DNA from: Catenibacterium mitsuokai
GTDB taxonomy: Bacteria > Bacillota_I > Bacilli_A > Erysipelotrichales > Coprobacillaceae
NCBI RefSeq assembly: GCF_025148785.1
Contig: NZ_CP102271.1
Span: 1,273,569 to 1,337,568 of the forward strand
DNA length: 64,000 bases
Direction of reading: 5' to 3'
The notes beneath the pieces were generated by a model. That model did not search any database, was not told where the DNA came from, and saw only the letters and a program-made list of their open reading frames with translations. Shown here piece after piece: positions 1 to 9,510 of this stretch. Position numbers and translations under genes: made by a program. The first letter of the stretch is position 1. Each line of letters begins with the position of its first letter.

Positions 1-2
1 GT

Positions 3-299
3 TGGGTATGTATCTTAGGTGCTTCGCCCTTTGCGATGATGGGCTTTGTGAAATACAACGGTATGACCGCCGAGCAGTTTGTCTGGGCGTGGATTAAGTC
101 AGAGTTTTTGATGCCGAAAAAGCTGATGTTCCTGCCAGACAATCTCTACTATGAAGCATTGAAGCCTAATATCGAAGCCCGTGAGAAAGGTTTGCCTGTT
201 GCTCAAAAGAAGCAGAAACGGCAGACGGTGAAGGCAGAGAAAAAGAAACCAAGAAAATCAAAAAAGCGTAAGGAGGCAGACTATGATAAAAACGCTTAG
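3..299 (+). CDS. PrgI-like conjugation protein, C-terminal part
   Basis: The reading frame is open at the left edge, so the true start lies outside the window; an internal ATG at 36 is not needed. The visible part starts with a hydrophobic stretch, continues with a short soluble region (MTAEQFVWAWIKSEFL) and ends in a very basic Lys/Arg-rich tail. This size and its place directly before a VirB4 ATPase fit the PrgI family, small membrane proteins of Gram-positive type IV secretion systems. It overlaps the next gene by 17 bases, indicating translational coupling in the transfer operon. Family assignment rests on position and layout rather than a diagnostic motif. Confidence 0.6.
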   Translation, partial: WVCILGASPFAMMGFVKYNGMTAEQFVWAWIKSEFLMPKKLMFLPDNLYYEALKPNIEAREKGLPVAQKKQKRQTVKAEKKKPRKSKKRKEADYDKNA

Positions 300-2616
300 A
301 AACCTGTTCAAGCAGGACAAGGAGAAATTTGTTGTGCCGAAGTCGGTGCAGGCGGTTATCCCCATTAAGACAATCTGGGAGGACGGCATTTTCCTTGTGG
401 GCAAGAACAAGTATGCAAAGACCTTTAAGTTTGAGGATATAAACTATGCCGTGGCAAGCCGTGAGGACAAGGAAGCGATGTTCCTTGAGTATTCGGAGCT
501 TCTCAATGCCCTCGACAGCGGTGCGACCACGAAAATCACTATCAACAACCGCCGCTTGAATAAGGCGGACTTTGAGCAGACCATTTTAATCCCTATGGCG
601 GAGGACGGTTTGGATAAGTACCGCACAGAATACAACAAAATGCTCCTTGATAAAGCGACAGGAGCTAATTCTATCGTGCAGGATAAGTATGTGACCATAT
701 CCGTCTGCAAGAAGAATATCGAAGAAGCACGACACTACTTTGCCCGTGTGGGAGCTGACCTTATCGGGCATTTCTCAAGGCTCGGCTCAAAATCCACCGA
801 GCTTGACGCAGAAGAAAAGCTCCGTATCTTCCACGATTTCTACCGCACAGGCGAGGAAACGGCATTCTGCTTTGATATGGTGCAGAGTATGAAAAAAGGT
901 CACGATTTCAAGGACTATATCTGCCCCGATACCTTTGAGTTTGAAAAGGACTATTTCAGAATCGGCAACCGATACGGGCGTGTGATTTTCCTCAGAGAAT
1001 ATGCTGCCTATATCAAGGACAGTATGGTAGCCGAGCTTTGCGAGCTGAACAGAAATATGATGTTGTCCGTGGATGTCGTTCCCGTTCCCACAGATGAAGC
1101 GGTGCGTGAGGTGGAAAACCGTCTTTTAGGTGTGGAAACTAACATCACGAACTGGCAGAGAAAGCAAAACCAGAACAATAACTTTTCGGCGGTCATCCCT
1201 TATGACCTTGAACAGCAGCGGAAAGAAAGCAAGGAGTTTTTAGATGACCTGACCACCCGTGACCAGAGAATGATGTTTGCGGTGCTGACAATGGTGCATA
1301 CGGCGGAAACTAAGGAACAGCTTGACAATGACACCGAAGCCCTGCTTACTACGGCAAGAAAGCACCTCTGTCAGTTTGCGGTGCTGAAATATCAGCAGAT
1401 GGACGCACTCAATACAGCCCTGCCATTTGGTGTGCGAAAGATAGATGCTCTGCGTACCCTTACTACGGAAAGCCTTGCGGTGTTTATCCCGTTCCGTGTG
1501 CAGGAAATCTATCACGAAAACGGCGTGTATTACGGACAGAATGTAATCAGCAAAAATATGATTATCGCCAACCGCCGCCACCTGTTGAACGGCAATTCCT
1601 TTATCCTCGGCGTGTCTGGTGCAGGCAAGTCCTTTACGGCGAAAGAGGAAATGACGAATATCATTCTCACAGACCCTAACGCTGATGTGATTATTATAGA
1701 CCCAGAGCGAGAATATTCGCCCCTTGTGAAAGCGATGCAGGGCGAGGTCATTCACATCTCTGCCACAAGTGAAAACCATATCAACGCTATGGATATGAAC
1801 TCCGATTACGGCGACGGTGCAAACCCCGTTATCCTCAAATCGGAGTTTATTTTATCCCTCTGCGAGCAGCTCATCGGCGGTAGCACTCTGGGGGCAAAGC
1901 AAAAGTCTATCATTGACCGCTGTACGGCGAGCGTGTACCGCTACTATCAGCAGGGCAATTATCAGGGAACGCCGCCCACCTTGCAGGACTTCCGTGAGGA
2001 GCTGTTAAAGCAGAACGAGCCAGAAGCACAGGAAATCGCCCTTGCCATTGAGCTGTTTACGGACGGTTCTCTCAACACCTTTGCCAAGCACACCAATGTG
2101 GATACCAAGAGCCGACTTATCTGCTATGACATTTTAGATTTAGGCAAGCAGTTACAGCCTATTGGTATGCTTGTTGTCCTTGACAGCATCTTAAACCGTA
2201 TCACACAGAACAGAGCCAAAGGCAGGAACACATTCATTTTCATTGATGAGATTTATCTGCTTTTCCAACACGAATACTCTGCGAATTTTCTCTTTACCCT
2301 CTGGAAGCGTGTGCGTAAATACGGTGCGTACTGTACGGGTATTACGCAGAATGTTGACGACCTCTTACAGAGCCATACGGCGAGGACAATGCTTGCAAAC
2401 TCCGAGTTTATTATTATGCTCAACCAAGCGTCTACCGACAGGATTGAGCTTGCCAAGCTCCTTAATATCTCTGACCTTCAGATGAGCTATATCACGAATG
2501 TCGGTGCAGGACAGGGCTTGCTCAAAGTCGGCAGCTCTCTTGTGCCGTTTGTCAACAAGTTCCCACGAAACACCGAGCTTTATAAATTGATGACAACTAA
2601 ATTTGGTGAGGTTTAG
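283..2616 (+). CDS. VirB4-family conjugation ATPase
   Basis: A 777-residue VirB4/TraE-type ATPase, the cytoplasmic motor of the conjugative type IV secretion system. A Walker A motif (GVSGAGKS, about residues 443-450) and a Walker B motif (FIFIDEIYLLF, about 650-660) lie in the C-terminal half, with VirB4-typical text such as IIDPEREY between them. The N-terminal half is the non-ATPase VirB4 domain. The length matches the family. The preceding gene overlaps it, and the DUF6075, sortase and hydrolase genes follow on the same strand in one operon. GC content is higher than in the rest of the window, in line with an imported ICE backbone. Confidence 0.95.
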   Translation: MIKTLRNLFKQDKEKFVVPKSVQAVIPIKTIWEDGIFLVGKNKYAKTFKFEDINYAVASREDKEAMFLEYSELLNALDSGATTKITINNRRLNKADFEQTILIPMAEDGLDKYRTEYNKMLLDKATGANSIVQDKYVTISVCKKNIEEARHYFARVGADLIGHFSRLGSKSTELDAEEKLRIFHDFYRTGEETAFCFDMVQSMKKGHDFKDYICPDTFEFEKDYFRIGNRYGRVIFLREYAAYIKDSMVAELCELNRNMMLSVDVVPVPTDEAVREVENRLLGVETNITNWQRKQNQNNNFSAVIPYDLEQQRKESKEFLDDLTTRDQRMMFAVLTMVHTAETKEQLDNDTEALLTTARKHLCQFAVLKYQQMDALNTALPFGVRKIDALRTLTTESLAVFIPFRVQEIYHENGVYYGQNVISKNMIIANRRHLLNGNSFILGVSGAGKSFTAKEEMTNIILTDPNADVIIIDPEREYSPLVKAMQGEVIHISATSENHINAMDMNSDYGDGANPVILKSEFILSLCEQLIGGSTLGAKQKSIIDRCTASVYRYYQQGNYQGTPPTLQDFREELLKQNEPEAQEIALAIELFTDGSLNTFAKHTNVDTKSRLICYDILDLGKQLQPIGMLVVLDSILNRITQNRAKGRNTFIFIDEIYLLFQHEYSANFLFTLWKRVRKYGAYCTGITQNVDDLLQSHTARTMLANSEFIIMLNQASTDRIELAKLLNISDLQMSYITNVGAGQGLLKVGSSLVPFVNKFPRNTELYKLMTTKFGEV

Positions 2617-2632
2617 GAAAGGAGAATTTTCA

Positions 2633-3037
2633 ATGTCTAATATCCGATTTCGCTCTGCAGCTCATCGGGATTTCTTTCTGGAAATGATGAACAAGAGCAA
2701 AGTAAACGACTGTTATCACAGAGCCTTTTTCTATGTAATGGGCATTGCCGCAGAAACGAGGGCAAACATTAACCAGATGTTTGACTTTAAGATGGACTGT
2801 ATTGAACCAGAGGGTATGCACGGCGGCTGGCAGACAAGCGGCACGGTCAAGGTCTGCCACCTTGCCTTTAACCTCTGGAACGGATACACCGATAAGGAGC
2901 GTCCGCAGGACTTCACGCCAGAGGACTTATTCTGCTGTGAGTTTGCCCCCTACTTTATGGAGGGAATCAAGGTAAGGTATCCAGAGTATTGCAGGGAGCT
3001 TCCTGCACCGAAACAGCAGACGGAACATTCAAGATGA
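2633..3037 (+). CDS. DUF6075-like ICE protein
   Basis: A 134-residue soluble protein without signal peptide or membrane segment. The start at 2633 is chosen because a strong AGGAAAGGAG ribosome site precedes it. The sequence (N-terminal HRDFFLEMM, then a conserved middle with CHLAFNLWNG and FCCEFAPYFMEG) resembles the DUF6075 proteins that sit next to virB4 in Clostridia ICEs. No function is established. Position between VirB4 and sortase suggests an accessory transfer role. It ends in an ATGA overlap with the possible sortase start at 3034. Confidence 0.65.
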   Translation: MSNIRFRSAAHRDFFLEMMNKSKVNDCYHRAFFYVMGIAAETRANINQMFDFKMDCIEPEGMHGGWQTSGTVKVCHLAFNLWNGYTDKERPQDFTPEDLFCCEFAPYFMEGIKVRYPEYCRELPAPKQQTEHSR

Positions 3038-3822
3038 GAAAGGATAAGCTTATGAAAAAATATAAAATGCAGATTTGTATCGCTGCCGCTGTTGCCCTGT
3101 TGGGTACGGCGGTTTTTTGCGGCTTTCAGATTTATCACCATTATGCACAGGTGGAGGAACAGACGGAAGCCTTTGAACAGATGGCGGAGCTTGTGGAGCA
3201 GGCTCCCGAAGAAGCAATCCCAGAGGATACGCCTGTCAGTGAGGGCGAAGATGTGCTTGCGAAATACAACGAGCTGTATCTGCAAAATGAGGATATGGTC
3301 GGTTGGATTTCCATTGCCGGCACGAAGCTCAATTATCCTGTGATGCAGACCCCGAACAATCCGAATTTCTATCTGAAGCACAACTTTGAAAAGGCGTACA
3401 GTGATTTGGGAACGCCCTATATCCAAGAGAACTGCAACCTTTCAGAGAGCGACAATCTTGTGATTTACGGTCATCACATCAAGGGTGGCAAGATGTTTGG
3501 AGCGTTGGAGGACTACAAGGCAAAGAGCTTTTATGAAAAGCACAAGACCATTCAGTTTGATACGCTGACCGAGCAGGGCGAATATGAAATCGTGGCTGTG
3601 TTCAAGACTGTTGCGTACAGCTCGGAGGGCTTCCGCTATTACGATTTTGTGGATGCAGAAAATGAAGAAGCCTTTGATGCGTATGTTGCCAAGTGTAAGG
3701 AGCTTTCCCTGTATGATACGGGCGTGAGTGCCGCATATGGCGACAGGCTGATTACCCTTTCCACCTGTGAATATTCTGCCCAGAACGGCAGGCTTGTGGT
3801 GGTGGCGAAAAAGGTATCTTGA
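3034..3822 (+). CDS. Class B sortase of the ICE
   Basis: A membrane-anchored transpeptidase-type sortase, about 262 residues. An N-terminal signal anchor (roughly residues 7-32) is followed by an acidic linker and the sortase B fold. The catalytic triad is visible: His in YGHHIKGG (about residue 147), Cys in LSTCEYS (about 245) and Arg in NGRLVVV (about 253). Starting at 3034 couples it to the previous stop by ATGA; an alternative start at 3052 has a better AAAGGA site and removes only six residues. In ICEs such sortases probably anchor transfer proteins to the cell wall; the substrate is not visible here. Confidence 0.9.
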   Translation: MRKDKLMKKYKMQICIAAAVALLGTAVFCGFQIYHHYAQVEEQTEAFEQMAELVEQAPEEAIPEDTPVSEGEDVLAKYNELYLQNEDMVGWISIAGTKLNYPVMQTPNNPNFYLKHNFEKAYSDLGTPYIQENCNLSESDNLVIYGHHIKGGKMFGALEDYKAKSFYEKHKTIQFDTLTEQGEYEIVAVFKTVAYSSEGFRYYDFVDAENEEAFDAYVAKCKELSLYDTGVSAAYGDRLITLSTCEYSAQNGRLVVVAKKVS

Positions 3823-3857
3823 TATGACCGCAAAACTTCTGGGAAAGGAGGTTTTGT

Positions 3858-5621
3858 ATGGCGAATATAAAGACCAGAGATGCGGTCAAGGGTACGATTA
3901 AGACCATTGACAAGGCGGCTATCGCAGGTGAGCGTATGAAATCTGCCTATGCCAAGACAAAGGATAAGGCGGAACAGGGCTATTATTCTGAGGAAAGCTC
4001 TGCCACCGAGTATGCTTCCGATAAGGTGTCCTATGCGGCTGACTGTATCAAGGACGAGGGCATCCATCAATTCAATAAGCAGGGTCAGAAAAGTGTGCAG
4101 ACCACAAAGGAAAATGTCGTCAAGGCAAAGGATAAGATTGCGGACTTTAAGACCAAACGGGCAATGAAAGCTGCCGAGCAGAAACAGGCACAGGCGGCTT
4201 CTGTACGAAGCGGCTCTGCTGTCCGTCAAAGTGCCGCTAACCGTGCGGCTGTTCCCGACACCCCTGCCCCGACCATAAAGACAAAGCGGCAGGTGGAAAA
4301 GACGATAAAACAGTCTGCCAAAAGTACAGGAAAAACGGTCAAGACTGCCGCCAAAGGTACGGTAAAGTCAGCCGAAAAAGGTGTTAAAACGGCTCATTCC
4401 ACCTCAAAGGCGGCGATTAAGACCACACAGGCTTCGGCAAAAGCGGCACAGAAAACCGCACAGGCTTCTGTTAAGGCGACACAAAAGGCAGCACAGGCAG
4501 CGAAGGCAACGGCAAAGGCTACCGCCCAAGCGACAAAGGCGGCGGTCAGAGCGACTATCGCCGCTGTCAAGGCAATCATTGCAGGCACAAAGGCTCTAAT
4601 TTCTGCCATTATCGCAGGCGGTTGGGTTGCGGTTTTGATTATCCTTATCATTGTGCTGCTTGGATGTGCAATATCCTTATTCGGCGGTGGCGGCAACAGC
4701 AACTCCTATACGCCAGTCAGTGCCGAGGTGGAAGCCTATGAGCCTTTGATACAGCAGTATGCAAGGCAGCACGGCATTTCTGAATATATGGAGCTGATTA
4801 AGGCGGTGATGATGCAGGAATCTGGAGGGCGTGGGAATGACCCGATGCAGGCTTCCGAGTGCGGATATAATACCCGTTACCCGAATACGCCAAACGGCAT
4901 TACTGACCCAGAGTATTCCATCAATGTAGGTATCCAGAATTTAGCCGCCTGCCTGAGTGATGCGGAAGTGGAAAACCCGATTGATATGGAGCGTATCAAA
5001 CTTGCTTTGCAGGGCTACAACTTCGGAAACGGCTATATCTCGTGGGCGAAAACCAACTATGGAGGATATTCCTATGCCAATGCGGTAGAGTTTTCTACTA
5101 CACAGGCAGAACGCTTAGGGTGGGACAGCTACGGCGATACGCAGTATGTTTCCCACGTCCTGCGGTACTATCCATACGGACGGGCATTTACGGGCGGCGG
5201 CAATCAAGCCATTGTGGAGGTTGCCTTAACGCAGCTCGGCAATGAGGGCGGTCAGCCTTATTGGTCGTGGTACGGTTTTGACAGCCGTGTGGAATGGTGT
5301 GCCTGCTTTGTATCTTGGTGTGCCGACCAATGTGGCTATATCGAAAGCGGGCTTATCCCGAAATTTGCAGGCTGTGTGGACGGCTCGAATTGGTTTAAGG
5401 GCAACGGGCAATGGCAAGACCGAAGCTATGAGCCGCAGGCAGGCGACATCATCTTCTTTGATTGGGAGGGCGATGGAGAAACAGACCACGTTGGACTTGT
5501 GGAGCGTGTTGAGAACGGAACAGTTTATACTGTTGAGGGTAATTCTGGCGATGCTTGTCGTCAGAACAGCTATGCTATCGGCAGCAGCGTGATTTACGGT
5601 TACGGCGTACCTGCCTATTAA
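3858..5621 (+). CDS. Bifunctional lysozyme-like / CHAP peptidoglycan hydrolase
   Basis: A 587-residue cell-wall hydrolase that should open peptidoglycan for the conjugation channel. Domains in order: a basic Lys/Ala/Thr-rich N-terminal region with many short repeats (to about residue 245), one membrane segment (about 250-275), a lytic transglycosylase/lysozyme-like domain with AVMMQESGG (probable catalytic Glu near 321), and a C-terminal CHAP amidase/peptidase with catalytic Cys in WCACFVSWC (about 483) and His in DHVGLV (about 544). This matches the Tn916 Orf14-like hydrolases. A GGGAAAGGAGG site precedes the ATG. It is the last gene of the visible transfer operon. Confidence 0.93.
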   Translation: MANIKTRDAVKGTIKTIDKAAIAGERMKSAYAKTKDKAEQGYYSEESSATEYASDKVSYAADCIKDEGIHQFNKQGQKSVQTTKENVVKAKDKIADFKTKRAMKAAEQKQAQAASVRSGSAVRQSAANRAAVPDTPAPTIKTKRQVEKTIKQSAKSTGKTVKTAAKGTVKSAEKGVKTAHSTSKAAIKTTQASAKAAQKTAQASVKATQKAAQAAKATAKATAQATKAAVRATIAAVKAIIAGTKALISAIIAGGWVAVLIILIIVLLGCAISLFGGGGNSNSYTPVSAEVEAYEPLIQQYARQHGISEYMELIKAVMMQESGGRGNDPMQASECGYNTRYPNTPNGITDPEYSINVGIQNLAACLSDAEVENPIDMERIKLALQGYNFGNGYISWAKTNYGGYSYANAVEFSTTQAERLGWDSYGDTQYVSHVLRYYPYGRAFTGGGNQAIVEVALTQLGNEGGQPYWSWYGFDSRVEWCACFVSWCADQCGYIESGLIPKFAGCVDGSNWFKGNGQWQDRSYEPQAGDIIFFDWEGDGETDHVGLVERVENGTVYTVEGNSGDACRQNSYAIGSSVIYGYGVPAY

Positions 5622-5624
5622 AAA

Positions 5625-5672
5625 AGGGCAAAAGAAAAACCAGAGGTTTTTTATTCCTCTGGCTCTTTTGCC
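5625..5672. terminator. Bidirectional terminator-like hairpin
   Basis: A long interrupted stem: GGCAAAAG and CCAGAGG on the left pair with CCTCTGG and CTTTTGCC on the right, with a T-run inside the loop. It lies between the convergent hydrolase and XRE genes and overlaps the 3' end of the XRE gene, so it could stop transcription from both sides. Confidence 0.6.
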
Positions 5673-6010
5673 TTACATAGACCATTTGCGGTTGCTTCAA
5701 TAATTGCAAGCTCTTTATCATCAAGTTTATCAAGTAACGTATCGAGCTGTCTGCGTTGAGAAGTCTTTTCTACTTTTTCGTCAGCGAAAATAAACTCATC
5801 AAGCGAAATATGAAACATACGGACAAGATAAATAAAAAGCTGTATGCTCGGAAACTGACCCTCATTTTCAATGGACTGAACGTGACGGATGGAATATTCT
5901 ATGATGCCTGCTAATTGCTCTCTTGTCATATTTTGTGCAATACGGGCTTTTTTAATCGCCTGCCCAATCGGTGCAAAGTCGATACCGAAGTTGTTATCTC
6001 TGCCATCCAT
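5651..6010 (-). CDS. XRE-family transcriptional regulator
   Basis: A 119-residue repressor-type protein. The HTH_XRE domain is near residues 13-70 (IGQAIKKARIAQNMTREQLA then SIRHVQSIENEGQFPS). The C-terminal 45 residues are charged and probably mediate oligomerisation. It is transcribed against the flanking operons, as is usual for the control gene between the transfer and accessory modules of Tn916-like ICEs. The target promoter is probably its own or that of the rightward operon starting at 6200 (inference). Confidence 0.85.
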   Translation of the reverse strand: MDGRDNNFGIDFAPIGQAIKKARIAQNMTREQLAGIIEYSIRHVQSIENEGQFPSIQLFIYLVRMFHISLDEFIFADEKVEKTSQRRQLDTLLDKLDDKELAIIEATANGLCKAKEPEE

Positions 6011-6151
6011 TTAATCACCACCTGTCCTTGAATTTTCTACTCTATATTGTACAGAAATCTCACTTCTTATTAAAGAAAGTGACATTTCCTATAACAAGAG
6101 ATATTATCTCCTGTTTCAAGAGAAGAAAATTCATATTTGCACACTTGTATT

Positions 6152-6173
6152 CTTCGGACAAACGAAGTATAAT
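6152..6173 (+). promoter_or_regulatory. Inverted repeat overlapping a -10 box
   Basis: The dyad CTTCG-N6-CGAAG (6152-6167) directly abuts a perfect TATAAT (6168-6173), 26 bases before the HTH gene at 6200. A regulator bound here would block the promoter; the divergent XRE protein or the small HTH protein are candidates. Confidence 0.55.
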
Positions 6174-6199
6174 GTATATCATTATGTAGGAGGTGCGAT

Positions 6200-6412
6200 A
6201 TGGATTACATTACCACAAAAGAAGCAGCCGCAAAATGGGGCATATCAGATAGACGGATTTTACAGTATTGTAATGATAAGCGAATTGATGGGGCAGTTAA
6301 AATGGGCAATACTTGGCTGATACCTAAAGACGCTAATAAGCCTGCTGATGGTCGATATAAAATGAATAAAGAGAAACAACTTGGAACAAAAGGAGATTTG
6401 TTAGATGAATAA
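6200..6412 (+). CDS. Small helix-turn-helix DNA-binding protein
   Basis: A 70-residue protein with a MerR/excisionase-type winged HTH in its first 45 residues (TTKEAAAKWGISDRRILQYC, then MGNTWLIPKD). This is the usual layout of short HTH proteins in Firmicute mobile elements. A strong AGGAGGTG site precedes it. It overlaps the response regulator by eight bases, so it belongs to the cargo operon and probably autoregulates it. A role as excisionase is possible but the gene lies far from the recombinase. Confidence 0.7.
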   Translation: MDYITTKEAAAKWGISDRRILQYCNDKRIDGAVKMGNTWLIPKDANKPADGRYKMNKEKQLGTKGDLLDE

Positions 6413-7109
6413 ATATAAAATAATGCTTGTCGATGATGAACCAGATATTTTAGATTTGCTTGATAAGGCTCTTACCATAGAGGGATATTGTAATATTACG
6501 AAAATTGATAATGGGCTGTCTGCTATAAATACTTGTAAAGAAATAAATCCAGACATTATTGTTTTAGATGTTATGCTTCCCGATATTGACGGTTATGAGG
6601 TGTGTAAGAAAATCCGTGAAATTTCGCATTGTCCAATTCTTTTTCTTTCTTCTAAAAATGACGAGTTGGATAAAATACTTGGATTGGCTGTCGGCGGTGA
6701 TGATTATGTAACAAAGCCATTTAGTCCGAAAGAAATTGCATATAGGGTGAAAGCACAATTACGCCGTGCAGAATACAAGTACAATCCTAAACAAGATTTC
6801 TCTGTCAGAATAGGCGAACTGATGATTGACGCTGACGGCTGCCGAGTAATGAAAAACAATAAAGAAATCGAATTGACTGCAAGAGAATTTGAAATATTAC
6901 AATATTTAGCTCAAAATGTAGGGCGGGTTATCAGCCGAGAACGCCTGTATGAAACTGTATGGGGAGAGGACAGCTTTGGTTGCGACAACACTATTATGGT
7001 GCATATCCGCCATTTGCGTGAAAAATTAGAAGATAATCCTACTGCTCCACAATACATTATTACAATGAAAGGCTTAGGATATAAGTTGGTAAATCCAAAT
7101 GAAAAGTAA
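6405..7109 (+). CDS. OmpR/VanR-type response regulator
   Basis: A 234-residue two-domain regulator. The receiver domain shows the acidic pair in VDDEPD, the phospho-acceptor Asp55 in VLDVMLPD and Lys in TKPFSP. The C-terminal winged helix (about 130-232) has the OmpR-typical LTAREFEILQYLA and recognition helix IMVHIRHLREKL. It overlaps the kinase gene by 11 bases. With the downstream ABC transporter this resembles VanRS-like systems that sense and export cell-envelope-active peptides. The exact ligand cannot be read from sequence. Confidence 0.93.
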   Translation: MNKYKIMLVDDEPDILDLLDKALTIEGYCNITKIDNGLSAINTCKEINPDIIVLDVMLPDIDGYEVCKKIREISHCPILFLSSKNDELDKILGLAVGGDDYVTKPFSPKEIAYRVKAQLRRAEYKYNPKQDFSVRIGELMIDADGCRVMKNNKEIELTAREFEILQYLAQNVGRVISRERLYETVWGEDSFGCDNTIMVHIRHLREKLEDNPTAPQYIITMKGLGYKLVNPNEK

Positions 7110-8514
7110 AAGAAAATATAAGTTGCTTGGCAGAACAGTAGCTTTTATTATCACATTGATTTTAATGATTTGCATAATGGCAATCGGCTTGTTTTATTAC
7201 ATATTCTCAATTCCTGAGCCATATGGAATCAGTATCACAGATTTTCCGAAGAATTTTACAAATAGCTATACGGTGTGGACAACCTATGAAAATGGAAAGC
7301 TAACGATAGAAGAAAAAGGTCTGAAGCGACTGGACGAATATGGTTTATGGATTCAGTTTATTGATGAAAACGGCGAAGAAATATTCTCTCATAATAAGCC
7401 AGAAAACTTTCCTACAAAATATACCGCCGCCGAGTTGCTTGCACTTACTACAAGCGATTATGAAAATGGTTATACGCTGTTTGTAAACATCCTTGATGAT
7501 ACAGACAAAGAATGTAGTTACATTGTTGGATTTCCGTATGATATTGGGAAATATATGCTCTATTATAACGGCTCAAGAATTTCACGGCTTTCTCCAGCGG
7601 CAAAGCTGCTTACTATGGTCGGATTCGGGATTTTAATGATTTTTATTTTTGCTTACAGTGTTTGGCTTTCACGTAAGCTGTCAAAGGTTACAAAAGGTAT
7701 AAGCGGAATATCACATCGTACTTATACGCCGTTAAAAGAAAATGGCATATTCAGCGAAGTCTATCAAGAATTAAATAAAATGTATTTTGATATTCGACAC
7801 GCCGATAAAGTAAATGAAGATACAGAACGGGTACGTAGAGAATGGATAACCAATATTACACACGACTTAAAAACGCCACTTTCTCCGATTAAGGGATATG
7901 CAGAGCTGCTTACGGACAGTTCCAATCTCACAGGTGAAACTTCAAAAGAATATGGAGAAATCATTTTAAGGAATGTCAATCATACAGAGAAGCTGATTAA
8001 CGATTTGAAAATGACTTATCAGTTGGATTCTGGTGCATTTGCGTATAGTCCAAAAGAAACACAACTCACACGCTTCATAAGAGAGTTGGTTATTGATATA
8101 GTGAATGACCCTGCTTTCTCAAACCGCAATATTGAATTTGAAAGCAATACTGATGAATGTATTGTTTTGATTGACCCAGATTTATTCCGCCGTGCCATTC
8201 AGAATATTATCATAAACGCATTGACACACAATCCGCCCGAAACAAAAGTATTGATTTCTACTCGTATAGATGTTCAAAGCAATGTCCATATATCAATTTG
8301 TGATAACGGAGTAGGGATAAGTGAAGATGAATTACCAGAACTCTTTAGCAGATATTATAGGGGAACAAGTACGAAAGAAAAATCTGAGGGCAGCGGACTT
8401 GGACTTGCTATTGCAAAACAGATTATAGAGCTTCACGGTGGGAATATTACAGTGAGCAGTAAGCGTGGGAAAGGGACAAAGTTTGAGATTTCCATTCCAG
8501 AACAAAGAAAATAG
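7099..8514 (+). CDS. VanS-like sensor histidine kinase
   Basis: A 471-residue membrane kinase. A first membrane helix (about 10-35) and a second (about 170-192) enclose an extracellular sensor of some 130 residues. A HAMP-like linker follows, then the H-box ITHDLKTPLSPIKGYA with phospho-His255, and an ATPase domain with N box (IIINALTHNP), G1 (DNGVGIS) and G2 (GSGLGLAIAK). All catalytic motifs are present. It is the cognate partner of the overlapping response regulator. Confidence 0.93.
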   Translation: MKSKRKYKLLGRTVAFIITLILMICIMAIGLFYYIFSIPEPYGISITDFPKNFTNSYTVWTTYENGKLTIEEKGLKRLDEYGLWIQFIDENGEEIFSHNKPENFPTKYTAAELLALTTSDYENGYTLFVNILDDTDKECSYIVGFPYDIGKYMLYYNGSRISRLSPAAKLLTMVGFGILMIFIFAYSVWLSRKLSKVTKGISGISHRTYTPLKENGIFSEVYQELNKMYFDIRHADKVNEDTERVRREWITNITHDLKTPLSPIKGYAELLTDSSNLTGETSKEYGEIILRNVNHTEKLINDLKMTYQLDSGAFAYSPKETQLTRFIRELVIDIVNDPAFSNRNIEFESNTDECIVLIDPDLFRRAIQNIIINALTHNPPETKVLISTRIDVQSNVHISICDNGVGISEDELPELFSRYYRGTSTKEKSEGSGLGLAIAKQIIELHGGNITVSSKRGKGTKFEISIPEQRK

Positions 8515-8554
8515 TTAAGGTTAAATTAAGATACGCAAAAGCCACACCTAAGAT

Positions 8555-8588
8555 GGGTAGTTTATGCTATAAGCATAGGCTGCCTTTT
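8555..8588 (+). terminator. Hairpin with trailing T-rich tail
   Basis: A stem with arms of about 13 bases around TATGCT-ATA-AGCATA, extended by GGTAG/CTGCC, is followed by TTTTCTTT. It sits between the kinase and the ABC transporter gene and may be a terminator or attenuator separating regulator and transporter expression. Confidence 0.5.
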
Positions 8589-8623
8589 CTTTATGCCTAT
8601 TAAAATGGACAGGAGGTTTTTGT

Positions 8624-9508
8624 ATGGAATTACAGTTACAAGAATTAAATAAACAGTACGGGACAAAGTGTGCTGTAAACAATGTGAGTGCGACATTAAC
8701 ATCTGGGGTCTATGGACTTCTTGGAGCGAATGGTGCGGGTAAGACAACCCTTATGCGAATGATATGCGGCGTGCTAAAACCAACCTCTGGCAGTATCAGA
8801 TTAAACGGAAAGTCGATTGGTGAATTAGGAGAACGATATTATACCCATTTAGGTTATATGCCGCAGGATTTCGGCTTTTATCCCGATTTTACTGCACGTG
8901 AGTTTATGATGTATATGGCTGCTGTAAAAGGTCTTGATAAACGACAAGCAGTATCCAGAACGGAAGATTTACTCAATATGGTAAATCTGAAAGATGTAGC
9001 GGACAAGAAAATTAAATCTTATTCGGGAGGTATGAAACAGCGTTTGGGCATTGCACAAGCAGAGCTAAATAATCCATCTATCCTTATTTTAGACGAGCCG
9101 ACAGCAGGACTTGACCCAAAAGAGAGGGTGCGTTTTCGTAATATTATATCTGATTTAGCAAAAGAAAAAATTGTTGTATTATCTACACATATTGTATCAG
9201 ATGTTTCGTATATCGCTGATACAATTTTGATGATGAAGCAGGGACAATTCATTTTGCAAGAGCCGATGACCACGGTTACAGACCACATTCAAGGAAAGGT
9301 TTGGGAACTATTTGTCCCTGAAAGAAAGGCTGATGAATATAGCAGGCATTTTTCTGTTGTCAATCTTCATCACGAAAATAATATGGTACGATTACGCATT
9401 GTAAATGAAACCGCACCATCAGCAGATGCCTATACGGTAGAGCCAAGTTTGGAGGATTTATTTTTGTATCATTTTGGCGAAGAAACACAGGAACAGGAGG
9501 AAAAATAA
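8624..9508 (+). CDS. ABC transporter ATP-binding protein
   Basis: A 294-residue nucleotide-binding subunit. Visible motifs are Walker A GANGAGKTT (about 34-42), Q-loop at GYMPQDFGFYP, signature YSGGMKQR (about 133-140), Walker B LILDEPTAGLDP and the switch His in LSTHIVSD. The C-terminal 80 residues are the extension common in the CcmA/BcrA-like antibiotic-export group. The permease starts two bases after its stop. With the preceding two-component genes it probably forms an antimicrobial-peptide detoxification module. Confidence 0.93.
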   Translation: MELQLQELNKQYGTKCAVNNVSATLTSGVYGLLGANGAGKTTLMRMICGVLKPTSGSIRLNGKSIGELGERYYTHLGYMPQDFGFYPDFTAREFMMYMAAVKGLDKRQAVSRTEDLLNMVNLKDVADKKIKSYSGGMKQRLGIAQAELNNPSILILDEPTAGLDPKERVRFRNIISDLAKEKIVVLSTHIVSDVSYIADTILMMKQGQFILQEPMTTVTDHIQGKVWELFVPERKADEYSRHFSVVNLHHENNMVRLRIVNETAPSADAYTVEPSLEDLFLYHFGEETQEQEEK

Positions 9509-9510
9509 GT

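Noticed and set aside
4381-4599. Arg/His-rich open frame inside the CHAP hydrolase gene
   Set aside because: It is a shadow of the Lys/Ala-rich repeats of the hydrolase in another frame.
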